Assembly (NCBI GenBank): GCA_050181465.1
Contig: JBFXDD010000032.1
Location: 1 to 49,434 of the forward strand
Reading direction: 5' to 3'
Length of the DNA: 49,434 nt
DNA from: JACRLW01 sp050181465
GTDB taxonomy: Bacteria; Planctomycetota; UBA1135; UBA2386
The notes below the pieces were generated by a model. It was not told where the DNA came from. It did no database searches and was given only the letters and a program-made list of their open reading frames with translations. Each line of letters opens with the position of its first letter. Position 1 is the first letter of the stretch. Positions 7,192 through 15,691 of this stretch are shown in pieces. The position numbers and the translations under genes were made by a program.

Positions 7192-8604
7192 ATGGGGAAA
7201 TCAACCGCAGTTCGAGTCACGGTGCTGCCGTGGATGAGCGCACTCTTGTGGCTGAGTGCGTGCGGGGTCGCCCCATCACCTTCGCTGACCGACCTGAACC
7301 TCGACGTCGAGATCGCCGCGGAGCCCGAACTCCTGGCATGGGCAATCGGCAACACCGTTTTAGAGCGCTGGCCCGGCGCCGACGATCTGCCGACCGGAGG
7401 CTTCGTTCCAGTATTGGTCGACGGCGAGTCCCTCACCGTCGAGTTCGCCACCGACGGCGGCCTCTCGAGCTTCGCTGCGACGGCCGGCCTGTCCCGCCCG
7501 CATCACCGTGCCGTCGACTCGGGCATCATCGAGCTGAGCATCGCGCGCGCGAAACCCCTTCGCACACCGCTGCGCACCCGCGGCAACGACGGCCGATTCC
7601 GAGCCCACATCACGCCCGTCCGCACCGCCGCTGGAACGACCGTGTCGCACCTGAGACTGCGGGCCACCGATGCAGCCGCCGAGCCGTCCCTGTGGGCCCG
7701 GGTGGTCCGCAACTGCGACCTGCTCGACACCTTTGGTTCCGCGGCAGCCGCGCTCGACTCCGGTCGGCCCGAGCTCGCGGCCGCGCAGCTCCATCGCGTG
7801 CTCGACGTCGGCGGCACGACGCCAGACTCCGCCAACACGGAACTCTCCGCTCCGCTGTGGGCAGCACTCGCGCTCGCGCGCGAACGACTCGGTGCGCTGC
7901 CGCAAGCGCGCGCCGCCGCAGCCCTCGCCTGCGATGCCGCCCCAGGACGCGATCCCTACGCCCAGTTGCTGGTGCGGCTCGATGCCGGCTCGGCACACCC
8001 CACGGCGCGCGGGGAGTCGCCGCTGCCGTGGCTGTCGCGGATGTCGACCGACCCTCGAACGCGGCTGGTCGCGGGACTGCAGCATGAGCGACTCAGCCAG
8101 CGCCATGCCCAGATGGACGAGTTCACGATCGCGGCGGCGAGCAGCGATGCCCCCACCGATCGTGCACGTCGCGCACTCGTGAGCGCGGAACGCGCGCGAT
8201 CGCGGGCTGAACAAGACCTCGCCTTGTTGCACTCACTCGAAGCGCAAGTGCACTTGCCCGACGATCTCGACATCCTCGAGCAGGTCGTGGATCACGCGAT
8301 CGCGGTCCGGTCGCCGGCGATCGCACTGCGGGCCATCGCCCGAGCTTGGCCAAAGGTCGAAGGACGACTTGCGCGAACTCGCCTTCGCAGCCTCAGCGAA
8401 CGAACGGTCGCCGGAATGCCGCCCACGCTGGCGATTCGGGTCGCCAACAGCGAAGCCTGCGGCGAACTGGCCGCACTCGCGCTCGAGCATTGCGCGGACG
8501 AGACGACGCGGCGGCACGCGCTCGCCGTCGTCGCCGTCGAGCGCACGCTGCGCGCCACCCGATTCGACCGCTCGCTCGACGCGCTCGCCACGCCGCCACG
8601 CTGA
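7192..8604 (+). CDS. Predicted lipoprotein with helical-repeat-like body
   Basis: 470 aa. The ATG at 7192 was chosen because GGAGAGG lies about 10 bases upstream and the protein then begins with a lipoprotein signal: basic start, hydrophobic core, lipobox LSAC with Cys near residue 24. Residues about 30-150 resemble a small alpha/beta domain. The rest is Ala/Leu/Arg-rich and helical, with phrases such as LWAALALARERLGALPQARAA that look like TPR repeats. I recognise no family. It converges on phoX with 28 bp between stops. It may be an envelope-anchored scaffold; function unknown. Confidence 0.7.
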   Translation: MGKSTAVRVTVLPWMSALLWLSACGVAPSPSLTDLNLDVEIAAEPELLAWAIGNTVLERWPGADDLPTGGFVPVLVDGESLTVEFATDGGLSSFAATAGLSRPHHRAVDSGIIELSIARAKPLRTPLRTRGNDGRFRAHITPVRTAAGTTVSHLRLRATDAAAEPSLWARVVRNCDLLDTFGSAAAALDSGRPELAAAQLHRVLDVGGTTPDSANTELSAPLWAALALARERLGALPQARAAAALACDAAPGRDPYAQLLVRLDAGSAHPTARGESPLPWLSRMSTDPRTRLVAGLQHERLSQRHAQMDEFTIAAASSDAPTDRARRALVSAERARSRAEQDLALLHSLEAQVHLPDDLDILEQVVDHAIAVRSPAIALRAIARAWPKVEGRLARTRLRSLSERTVAGMPPTLAIRVANSEACGELAALALEHCADETTRRHALAVVAVERTLRATRFDRSLDALATPPR

Positions 8605-8632
8605 ACGCGGCGGCCCGGGAGCACGTCGAGGC

Positions 8633-10594
8633 TCAGGTCCCGATCCGACCGCCGTCGCGCTTGCGGATGACCAAGGTCGCCGAACGCGGCCGACCACCGA
8701 AGGGCCAGGCGCTCACGGTCGACGGATTGGCATTCGTCGGCGCACCGAAGATCGCGTTCCAGTGCGTCGTCGATTCGCCGGGGTGCTGCACGTTGACGAA
8801 CATCGTGCGCTGATCCGGCGTGGTGATGACACCGGTGATCTCACAGCCGCGAGGACCGGTGAGGAAGCGCCGCGTTTCCCCCGTCTCCGGATCGGCAGCC
8901 AACATCTGGTTGTTCTTGATGTTGTCGTAGCCGCGGCTGGCGCGGTTCTGCGAGGAGTTCGAGATGTCCGTCTGGATCCACATGCGACCGTCGTCGTCGA
9001 TCCACAAGCCGTCGGGCGAACCGTAGATCGGCTGGGTGGCCGGAACCGAGGCGTCGTAGGCCGGATCGCCCGCGATCGCGAAGATGTCCCACCGGAACGT
9101 CGTGCTGGTGTTGTCGCCGCGCGCCTCCATCACCTTCACGATGTGACCGTACGGATTCGGATCGCGACCGCTGTTCACCGGCGCGTTGTTGCCCGAACCG
9201 TTGGTCAGCGTGACGAACACATCCTGGTTGCAGGGATTGACTGCGACCCACTCCGGACGATGCAGTCGCGTCGCGCCGACCGCGTCCGCGGCCATGCGCG
9301 TGCGAATCAACACGTCGGCCTGATCGACCCAGCCGTTCGCCGCGGTGAGCGGACCCTGGCCGAAGACCAGCGGCAGCCAGGTTCCCGTGCCGTCCGCCTC
9401 GAACTTCGCGACGTAGAGCGTGCCGTGGTCGAGCGGGCTCTCGCGGCGCAGCCGATGGATCCGCCACGGGCGGTGGCTGACGTACTTGTAGAGGTACTCA
9501 CCGTTCTCGTCGTCACCGCTGTACACCACCGCGCGCCCGCGCGACTCGGTGAACGCCGCACTCTCGTGCTTGAAGCGTCCGAGCGCGGTGCGCTTCACCG
9601 GCTTGCTGCGCGGATCGAAGGGATCGACCTCAACCACCCAGCCGAACCGATTGAGCTCGTTGCCGTTGGCGGCGACATCGAAACGCTGCTCGGCGACGTG
9701 CCAGTTGTAACCGAAGCCGGTGTTCGACACCCCGTAGCGGTCCTCGAGCGCGCTCGGCGTCCAGTTCGCATCGGCAGTGCCGAAATAGCCGTTCCAGTTC
9801 TCCTCACAGGTGAGATAGGTTCCCCACGGAGTGAACCCGCTTCCGCAATTGTTCAAGGTGCCGATCGCGCGCGGAGTGATGCTCGAGCGCAGCATCGGGT
9901 GATTGGCGCGCACCGGGCCGCTGAACTCCATCCGCGTCGTGCCGGTGACGCGACGGTTGTAGCGCGAACCGACAACGTGCGACCACTCGCCGTTCCGACC
10001 CTGCTCGACTTCCACCACGGACACGCCGTGTCCGGCGAGCGCCTTCGCCACCTTCTCCTGACCGGCCGCATCCGGCGTGATCTGGTTGCCCTGTTGCGCC
10101 GTGTAGATCTGCGTCGCGTCGGTGTACTCGTGATTCAGTACCAACAGGCCGCGATCGCAGCGCGAGCGACCACGCCACATCGGGAAGAAGTGGATGCCGT
10201 CGTGATTGAAGCCGACCTGCCGCTCCTGATCTTCGGCCGTGTTCGAGGCATCCTCCTGGAACCGTGCCGCATTGCGGAACAGCGGCGTGCCCCACGGGAT
10301 GAGGACGTCGACCAGGTAGCCGGGCGGAACGACGACGTCGTCCGCATCGCTGGGAGCCACTTCGGTGAAGCCGAGCAGTGGTCCGTGCCCGCGACCGCGG
10401 CGACCGCGACCTGGGTCCGCGGCAGTTGCGGTCGAAGTGGTGAGGGCCGCACCTCCGAGGAAGGTGACGGCTGCCGCGGCACCGAGTGCGCCGCCGAGGA
10501 TCCTGCGGCGGCTGAGATTGCCGTCGATCAGATCGATGAGACGAGGGTTGTTCGAGGGGTTCGAACCTTCGGGACGTTCGTCGAGCTTGGTCAT
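8633..10594 (-). CDS. phoX: PhoX-family (DUF839) Tat-exported phosphatase
   Basis: 653 aa from the ATG at 10594. An N-terminal Tat signal (SRRRILGG at about residue 28, then a hydrophobic stretch ending TATAAD) means it is exported folded. The body is the DUF839 beta-propeller of PhoX alkaline phosphatases. Visible landmarks include LVLNHEYTD, the metal-ligand region TCEENWNGYF, RFKHESAAF and YSGDDENGEYLYKYV. PhoX enzymes use Ca and Fe to release phosphate from organic esters, usually under phosphate limitation. A longer frame extends upstream to 10699, but those residues are not signal-like. A 132-bp spacer separates it from the DUF1501 gene. No Pho box was identified. Confidence 0.9.
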   Translation of the reverse strand: MTKLDERPEGSNPSNNPRLIDLIDGNLSRRRILGGALGAAAAVTFLGGAALTTSTATAADPGRGRRGRGHGPLLGFTEVAPSDADDVVVPPGYLVDVLIPWGTPLFRNAARFQEDASNTAEDQERQVGFNHDGIHFFPMWRGRSRCDRGLLVLNHEYTDATQIYTAQQGNQITPDAAGQEKVAKALAGHGVSVVEVEQGRNGEWSHVVGSRYNRRVTGTTRMEFSGPVRANHPMLRSSITPRAIGTLNNCGSGFTPWGTYLTCEENWNGYFGTADANWTPSALEDRYGVSNTGFGYNWHVAEQRFDVAANGNELNRFGWVVEVDPFDPRSKPVKRTALGRFKHESAAFTESRGRAVVYSGDDENGEYLYKYVSHRPWRIHRLRRESPLDHGTLYVAKFEADGTGTWLPLVFGQGPLTAANGWVDQADVLIRTRMAADAVGATRLHRPEWVAVNPCNQDVFVTLTNGSGNNAPVNSGRDPNPYGHIVKVMEARGDNTSTTFRWDIFAIAGDPAYDASVPATQPIYGSPDGLWIDDDGRMWIQTDISNSSQNRASRGYDNIKNNQMLAADPETGETRRFLTGPRGCEITGVITTPDQRTMFVNVQHPGESTTHWNAIFGAPTNANPSTVSAWPFGGRPRSATLVIRKRDGGRIGT

Positions 10595-10726
10595 GGGAGC
10601 TTCGCGAGAAACGACCGCCAACGGGCAGTCGGGGGTGAGGTCGCGAAGCCAAGCGCCCGACATCAAGGCGAGAACCTCACCTCGATGCAGATCGCGCAAA
10701 GTATCGGCAAAGACGCGGCGGCTGGC

Positions 10727-11974
10727 TCAGCGTCGCGCGAGCGCGGCTGCGATGGGCGATGCGCCCTCGCCGACCACTCGCACCATGCGGCCGTCCGGCG
10801 CTCGGAGCGGTTCGGCGTCGATCCGTAGCAAGTGGACCAAGGTGGCGAACAGATCGGCCGGCGAGAGCGCTTCGTCGAGCGGTTCCTCGCCGTGGGCATC
10901 GGTCGAACCCACCAACACACCCTCGCCGACTCCGGTCCCGGCGAGGAGCACCGACTGCGCACGCGGCCAATGATCGCGGCCGCCGAGCGCGTTGAGACGC
11001 GGCGTTCGCCCGAACTCGCTGGCCACGCACACGATCGCCCGACCGGCGAGCGGCCCGTCGCGAAGGTCGTCGAGCAGCGCTGCGACACCGTCGTCGAGTT
11101 GCTGGAGCTTCGGAGGGAATCCGGTCTCGAGCGCCGCGGCGATGCGCTGGTGGTGATCCCAACCGTCGTCGCGCACCAACGCCACCTTCACGCCGTGGGC
11201 GACCAGCCGGGCTGCAAGCAGACACGATTGCCCCAGCCGATGGCGACCGAAGCGCTCGCGCCGCGCCGGCGACTCGAGCTTCAAGTCGAAGGCTTCACGC
11301 GAAGCTGGCGCGGACGACAACTGCTGCGCTCGCCTCACGAAGTGATCGTGCGCGCGTTCCGCTTCGCTTCGCGGACCGTCATCCGCCGAATCGAGGATCG
11401 CAAGCAAGTCGGCCGTGCGCGGATCGGCACGCGCCGCGAGATTGCGTACCGCGAAGTCAGTGCGCGACGGATCGCCGCCGGTCGCGAAGGGTGCGCACGA
11501 TGCCGGTAGACACCCGGCACCACCGGCAATCGGAGCCGCGGGGATGGCGACATAGCTCGGCAAGTCCGAAGGCGACTCGGCGGTCCGACTCGCGAGCGCG
11601 CCGAGAGAAGGCGGCTCGAGCTGGATGGTCGGCCGTGCCCCCGTGAGGTGGAAGTGCGTGCCGCGATCGTGGTTGCCCTCGCCGTGGCCGAGGTTGCGGA
11701 TGAGCGTCGCGCGGTCGAGCCGAGCGGCGAGCTTCGGCAGCCACGCATTGACGAAGCTGCCGTCGATCGCACCGGCGATCGACTTCGTGTCGCCACGGAT
11801 CTCGATCGGCGCCGACGGCTTGGCGTCGAAGGTGTCGAGGTGTGACATGCCGCCGTCCAGCCAGACCAGAATCAACGCAGGATCATCGGCTCGCGATCGA
11901 CGAAGTCGCGACAGCCAGGGCAGAGCCGCGATGCCGCCGAGCAGGTCACGTCGAGACAGGATCGGTTCGTTCAT
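10727..11974 (-). CDS. DUF1501 protein (sulfatase-like fold, Tat signal)
   Basis: 415 aa. The N-terminus carries a Tat-type SRRDLLGG motif (residues 7-14). The body shows DUF1501 landmarks: LILVWLDGGMSHLDTFDAKP, GHGEGNHDRGTHF, and near the C-terminus VASEFGRTPRLN...GRDHWP. DUF1501 belongs to the alkaline phosphatase/sulfatase superfamily and is expanded in planctomycetes. It is almost always paired with a DUF1549/DUF1553 gene, as here, where the start overlaps that stop codon (ATGA, 11971-11974). The reaction is unknown; roles in polysaccharide breakdown have been proposed for the pair. Confidence 0.92.
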   Translation of the reverse strand: MNEPILSRRDLLGGIAALPWLSRLRRSRADDPALILVWLDGGMSHLDTFDAKPSAPIEIRGDTKSIAGAIDGSFVNAWLPKLAARLDRATLIRNLGHGEGNHDRGTHFHLTGARPTIQLEPPSLGALASRTAESPSDLPSYVAIPAAPIAGGAGCLPASCAPFATGGDPSRTDFAVRNLAARADPRTADLLAILDSADDGPRSEAERAHDHFVRRAQQLSSAPASREAFDLKLESPARRERFGRHRLGQSCLLAARLVAHGVKVALVRDDGWDHHQRIAAALETGFPPKLQQLDDGVAALLDDLRDGPLAGRAIVCVASEFGRTPRLNALGGRDHWPRAQSVLLAGTGVGEGVLVGSTDAHGEEPLDEALSPADLFATLVHLLRIDAEPLRAPDGRMVRVVGEGASPIAAALARR

Positions 11975-13938
11975 CGGACGAAGCGGAACTCCCGCGACAG
12001 GATGATGGAATGCGCCAGCGCACGGAGCGCCGCGAGATCGAGTGGTTCATCGCCGAGTCGCTCTCGCAATGCCTGCAGCTCGCGTGCCCGCGGATCCCGG
12101 CCGAGGAGCATCCGGAACAGCGCTTCGATCTGAGTGGACGAATCCGGTTCCAAAGCGATGAGTTCGAGCGCGTTGCCCGGGGCGAGCAGATCGTCGTGAA
12201 TCTCGGCGGCGTTCCAGGCCGCGAGACTTCGTGAGAGCGGCGACGGTGCGGTCGGCACCGAATGACGGACCGGCAAGTCGAGTGCGAGAGCCACCGCGCG
12301 CGCGGCGGTCGCATCGTCGAGTTCGCGCGTAGGATGGCACGCGAGGTACTCACGAGCGGCGCGCTCGATCGTCGGATCGGGCGCGGAGACGAGCGAGCCG
12401 CGCGCGTAGAACGCCGACGTCACGATCTCGCGCACGAACGGGCGTACCCGGAATTCGTGCTCGATCAGTCGTTCGGTGAGCGCATCCAAGAGTGCGGGCG
12501 AACGCGCCGGATCGCCGTCGCGATGGTCGTCGACCGGTTCCTTCGGTGCCGCACCGGCCAGTCTGCGGGCGATGCGGTTGGCGAAGTTACGCGCCAGCGC
12601 TCGCGGCGAAGCTGCCAGTGCTGCGGCAAGTCGCCGCGCGAGCGGACCGTTGCCGTCGTCGTGGCCGAGCAAGTCGAGGACGCTCGGTGTCGCCGGTCGA
12701 TGGTCGCGCGGGTCGAACAGCAAGCCCTCCATCATGCCGCGATCCGCTGCGGGCCGCGGATCGACGAAGTAGGCGGCGAGACCGAGGTGATCGTCCTGAC
12801 GCCATCGATCCATCGGGTGATCGTGGCATCGCGCGCACTGCATTCTCACGCCCAGCACACTGCGCGCGAACAGCTCCGCGCGATCGCGGGGATCGGCAGC
12901 CCGCCACAACAACGGACTGCGCGACGCGATCAGCTCGGCGGCGAACGCGAGCAACGACTCATCGTCGCGCACGACACGCGCGAGGCGGTCCGCGACCGAG
13001 GCCGGCACGGCATCCCACTCGAAGACCTCGGCTAGCCAATCGACCGCGACCGCGACGAAGTCCTCGTCGGCGAGCAGGCGGTCGACCAACTTCTCTGCGC
13101 GGCCATCGTCCTTCGACTCGAGGAACTCGCGACGTTCGCGAGGTGTCGGCAAGCGTGCCGCGAGGTCCAGGTACACACGCCGCAACAACTCGTGAGCGTG
13201 TGCCGGCGCTGCCGGTGAGAGGCCGAGCTCGCCGAGGTCGGCCATCCATGCACGGTCGATCGCGCTCACCGCGACCACGGTGCTGGCCGTCCCCCGCGGG
13301 AACGGCCGCACGACCGCGAGGTGGCCTTCGAGTTCCAACACCTTGGCGGTAACGGCGGCGCGACCGCTGCCGTGGTACTCGAGTCGCCCCTCGTCGTCGA
13401 CCGTGACGACTCGCGGATCCGAACTTCGAAACAGGGCGCGGTCGGAGAGGTCTTCGACCCCGGTCGCCGAGACCGCGTGGGTGATCAATCGGCCGTCACG
13501 CTCGGTGACCACGAGGGACCGGAGTTGGCCCGTCGCCGCACCCGGTCCGACCGCGCCCGCAGCGATCCACTCACGGAGCGCACGAAACCCGGCACTCGCG
13601 GGCGGCAGCCGCAAGCCGCCGTCGTGATCGAGATCCAGCGACGGCTTGCGCAAGAGACGGCTCGCATTCGGATTCGACCGATCGATACGTGGGCGGGAAC
13701 CACCGGTCAGTGCACGATGATCCGCGATCGGATCGCTGCCGAACAAGGAAAGTTTGAAGCCGCCGCGACCGCTCGCGCCGCCGTGGCACTCCGCCGCCGA
13801 GCAGCCCGCACGAGCCAACCACGCGCCGACGTCGAGTCGAAAATCGAATGCGCGCGACTGTGAGCGGACGGCCGCGCTGAGGGCTGCGCTGCATGCGATG
13901 CCCGCGACGACAATGCGACGGAACCGGTTCATCCTCAC
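11971..13938 (-). CDS. DUF1549/DUF1553 (PSD-type) secreted protein
   Basis: 655 aa with a signal peptide (residues 1-27). Early residues have the planctomycete C-x4-CH motif (Cys46...Cys51-His52) followed by GRGGFKLSLFGSDP. An Ig-like strand-rich segment (about 145-215) precedes DUF1549 (LRRVYLDLAARLPTPRE...). A second heme-like motif CARCHDHPMDRW lies in the middle, and DUF1553 (NFANRIARRLAGA...IILSREFRFVR) ends the protein. The motifs suggest c-type heme or metal binding in the periplasm. It overlaps DUF1501 downstream by ATGA, and its start overlaps the upstream gene's stop (13935-13938), making a coupled three-gene unit. Function is unknown. Confidence 0.92.
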   Translation of the reverse strand: MRMNRFRRIVVAGIACSAALSAAVRSQSRAFDFRLDVGAWLARAGCSAAECHGGASGRGGFKLSLFGSDPIADHRALTGGSRPRIDRSNPNASRLLRKPSLDLDHDGGLRLPPASAGFRALREWIAAGAVGPGAATGQLRSLVVTERDGRLITHAVSATGVEDLSDRALFRSSDPRVVTVDDEGRLEYHGSGRAAVTAKVLELEGHLAVVRPFPRGTASTVVAVSAIDRAWMADLGELGLSPAAPAHAHELLRRVYLDLAARLPTPRERREFLESKDDGRAEKLVDRLLADEDFVAVAVDWLAEVFEWDAVPASVADRLARVVRDDESLLAFAAELIASRSPLLWRAADPRDRAELFARSVLGVRMQCARCHDHPMDRWRQDDHLGLAAYFVDPRPAADRGMMEGLLFDPRDHRPATPSVLDLLGHDDGNGPLARRLAAALAASPRALARNFANRIARRLAGAAPKEPVDDHRDGDPARSPALLDALTERLIEHEFRVRPFVREIVTSAFYARGSLVSAPDPTIERAAREYLACHPTRELDDATAARAVALALDLPVRHSVPTAPSPLSRSLAAWNAAEIHDDLLAPGNALELIALEPDSSTQIEALFRMLLGRDPRARELQALRERLGDEPLDLAALRALAHSIILSREFRFVR

Positions 13939-14969
13939 CTGCCGACAACCTGCCGCATCGCGGTCTCCGCGTGCGCGCGGAGCGCGGGTGATCCTCGATC
14001 GGTCGCGAGGACCAGCTCGAGCATCGCAATCACTTCGGCCTTCGCTGCCGCCGATTCGCGCGCTCGCGCCGCGAAGCCGGCAAAGATCTCGTCGAGGCGC
14101 TGCGCCGAAACCTCAGGCGCGAGCGCCGCGCGCAGCGACTCGCGCAGACCCGGGTCGGTCGGCATGCGGCCTCGACGCGACTCCGCGGTCGGCGCAGGTG
14201 CCTCGGCCTCGCCGGTCGGCCGCGGCCGCATCCGTTCCATCGAGCCGCCGCCGTTCTCCCGCGCACGACGCTCGCGGTCCGTCGCCTCCTCCTGCATGCG
14301 AAGCTGTCGCCAGTGCAGCTCGAGCGCGAGTCGCGCCGCGTGCGCCCGCAAGTGTGCTTGGTCCTTCGGCAAGTTCGCGAGCGCCGCGTCGCGAAGCTCG
14401 CCGGGAGACTTGGGCAGCGGGCCGCTCACCGCCTCCACCATCGTGCGCACGCGCGCCACGTCGTCTCGATTGGTGTCGGTGAAGGCGTGCACCGTGCGCA
14501 CGATGCCGGCTTTGGCGATCACGAGAGTCGCCGTGGCCCGCGGATCGATCGACCAGGCGCTCCCCGCTTCCACGCCGCCGAGAACCAGCAGCATCGGTCG
14601 CGACAACCGCAGGCTCCGCGACGCGGCGACGAGACGCCGCTCGGCCTCGGTGCGGTCCGCGGCCAAGACGGCGGTCGCGGTGAACACGTTCAACGGCGCG
14701 TGGGAGTCGCCGAGTTCATCGAGACCACGCACCAACGGAGCGACGTTGCGGGTCAGTTCAGGGACGATGAGGATCGCTGCGGTGCTCGCTTCGGCCAACT
14801 CGGCGAGATCGCACTCGAGACCGGCATGAGGACCGGCTGGCCCATAGACTGCCAGCGCCGGGAGCTCGGCCCCCACCAGCGGCCCGCCGCTCACCACCGG
14901 ATCCTGGGCGCCGATCGCGACTACGAGGACACTGAAGGCGAGAACCGACGATCGAACCCGGAGAAGCAT
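13935..14969 (-). CDS. Secreted protein with thioredoxin-like N-terminal domain
   Basis: 344 aa from the ATG at 14969. It starts with a signal peptide (to about residue 21, ...VVAIGAQDP). Residues about 25-190 alternate strands and helices in a peroxiredoxin/thioredoxin-like order (PALAVYGPAG..., ILIVPELTRN, VLAADRTEAERR, TLVIAKAGIVRTVHAF), but no CxxC is present, so redox activity is doubtful. A Pro/Glu/Arg-rich linker and a short helical tail follow. Its stop overlaps the DUF1549 gene start by ATGA, so it is the first gene of that unit. The fold call is inferred from pattern only. Confidence 0.6.
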   Translation of the reverse strand: MLLRVRSSVLAFSVLVVAIGAQDPVVSGGPLVGAELPALAVYGPAGPHAGLECDLAELAEASTAAILIVPELTRNVAPLVRGLDELGDSHAPLNVFTATAVLAADRTEAERRLVAASRSLRLSRPMLLVLGGVEAGSAWSIDPRATATLVIAKAGIVRTVHAFTDTNRDDVARVRTMVEAVSGPLPKSPGELRDAALANLPKDQAHLRAHAARLALELHWRQLRMQEEATDRERRARENGGGSMERMRPRPTGEAEAPAPTAESRRGRMPTDPGLRESLRAALAPEVSAQRLDEIFAGFAARARESAAAKAEVIAMLELVLATDRGSPALRAHAETAMRQVVGR

Positions 14970-15056
14970 CCGGACATCTTCGCCGACAGCCGGCCGTCGA
15001 TGTGTGACAAAGGCGCATCGCGAGCGACGCATCGCGAGCTTGCGCTGGCCCGGACC

Positions 15057-15147
15057 AGCCCGGACTACCCGTGAACGTCGGCTGCGATCGCCGCAACTCG
15101 CGCCCGGCGACGATCTCGCGACGACGTTCACGAGTCGTGCGGGCCAG
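15057..15147 (-). repeat. Dispersed inverted-end repeat, copy 2 (internal deletion)
   Basis: This 91-bp copy keeps both ends of the repeat but lacks the middle. The start (AGCCCGGACTACCCGTGAACG) and the next bases to CGCCCGGC match one end as seen at 46368, and the sequence then jumps directly to CGATCTCGCGACGACGTTCACG and the opposite end GGGCCAG. The 18-base block at 15111-15128 is identical to that in the other copies. It sits in the spacer, 7 bp after the stop codon of the 163-aa membrane protein gene. The outer 11 bases CTGGCCCGGAC of the other end also occur just outside it at 15045-15055. Confidence 0.78.
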
Positions 15148-15154
15148 GCGTGGA

Positions 15155-15646
15155 TCACGCAGCAGCGTCCGCCACGCGATCGATGAAAGTGCGCATCTCG
15201 TACATGTCGGTGGCGCCGAGTCCCTGCCCAATGAGCGCCGCTCCGTAGGTGAATCCCGCCAGCGCCAACGCGATCGGGATTCCGAGCAGAGCCCACGGCG
15301 GATGGTCGAGAATCAGTTGCGCGGCTCCCCAACAGGCGGTCCCGACGCCGAGGATCGTGATCGCGAGGTAAGCGGCGAGGAACCCGGTCCAAACCGGAGA
15401 ACTCGGCGAGAACCGGCCGTGCAGGATCCACGGTCCGCCCGCCGGCCCTTCGACGAACAGATGGAGTGCGGGGCTCCAGACGTGCCGCTCACGGTCGGGC
15501 AGTCGGAGAATCGCTCCGTCTGTCAGTGCGAAGCCGCGACAGGGACAGTCGGCGCGCGCGAGCGCCGCGGAGAGTCCCGTCCAGAAGTCGGACGGCGCCA
15601 TGGGCAGCGGACGCGTGAACACCGGTCGCAGGCGCGGCTGGCTCAT
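15155..15646 (-). CDS. Small two-helix membrane protein, unknown family
   Basis: 163 aa. Residues 1-85 are soluble, with a DCPCRGFALTDG segment containing a CPC pair. Two hydrophobic helices follow (about 88-110 and 117-140, VWTGFLAAYLAITILGVGTA and WALLGIPIALALAGFTYGAA), then a short tail. It begins 45 bp after the stop of the predicted selenoprotein gene on the same strand, so the two probably share a transcript. I do not recognise the family. A role as membrane partner for the redox protein is only a guess from position. Confidence 0.65.
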   Translation of the reverse strand: MSQPRLRPVFTRPLPMAPSDFWTGLSAALARADCPCRGFALTDGAILRLPDRERHVWSPALHLFVEGPAGGPWILHGRFSPSSPVWTGFLAAYLAITILGVGTACWGAAQLILDHPPWALLGIPIALALAGFTYGAALIGQGLGATDMYEMRTFIDRVADAAA

Positions 15647-15691
15647 GGCGACGAGGATAACGCCGCCGGACGTCGCGCGGACGCGACCGCC

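Noticed and set aside
8369..10828. Very long plus-strand open frame (about 819 codons)
   Set aside because: It lies antisense to phoX and the lipoprotein gene, has Arg/Ala/Asp-rich composition without motifs, and is expected from GC-rich codon use on the other strand.
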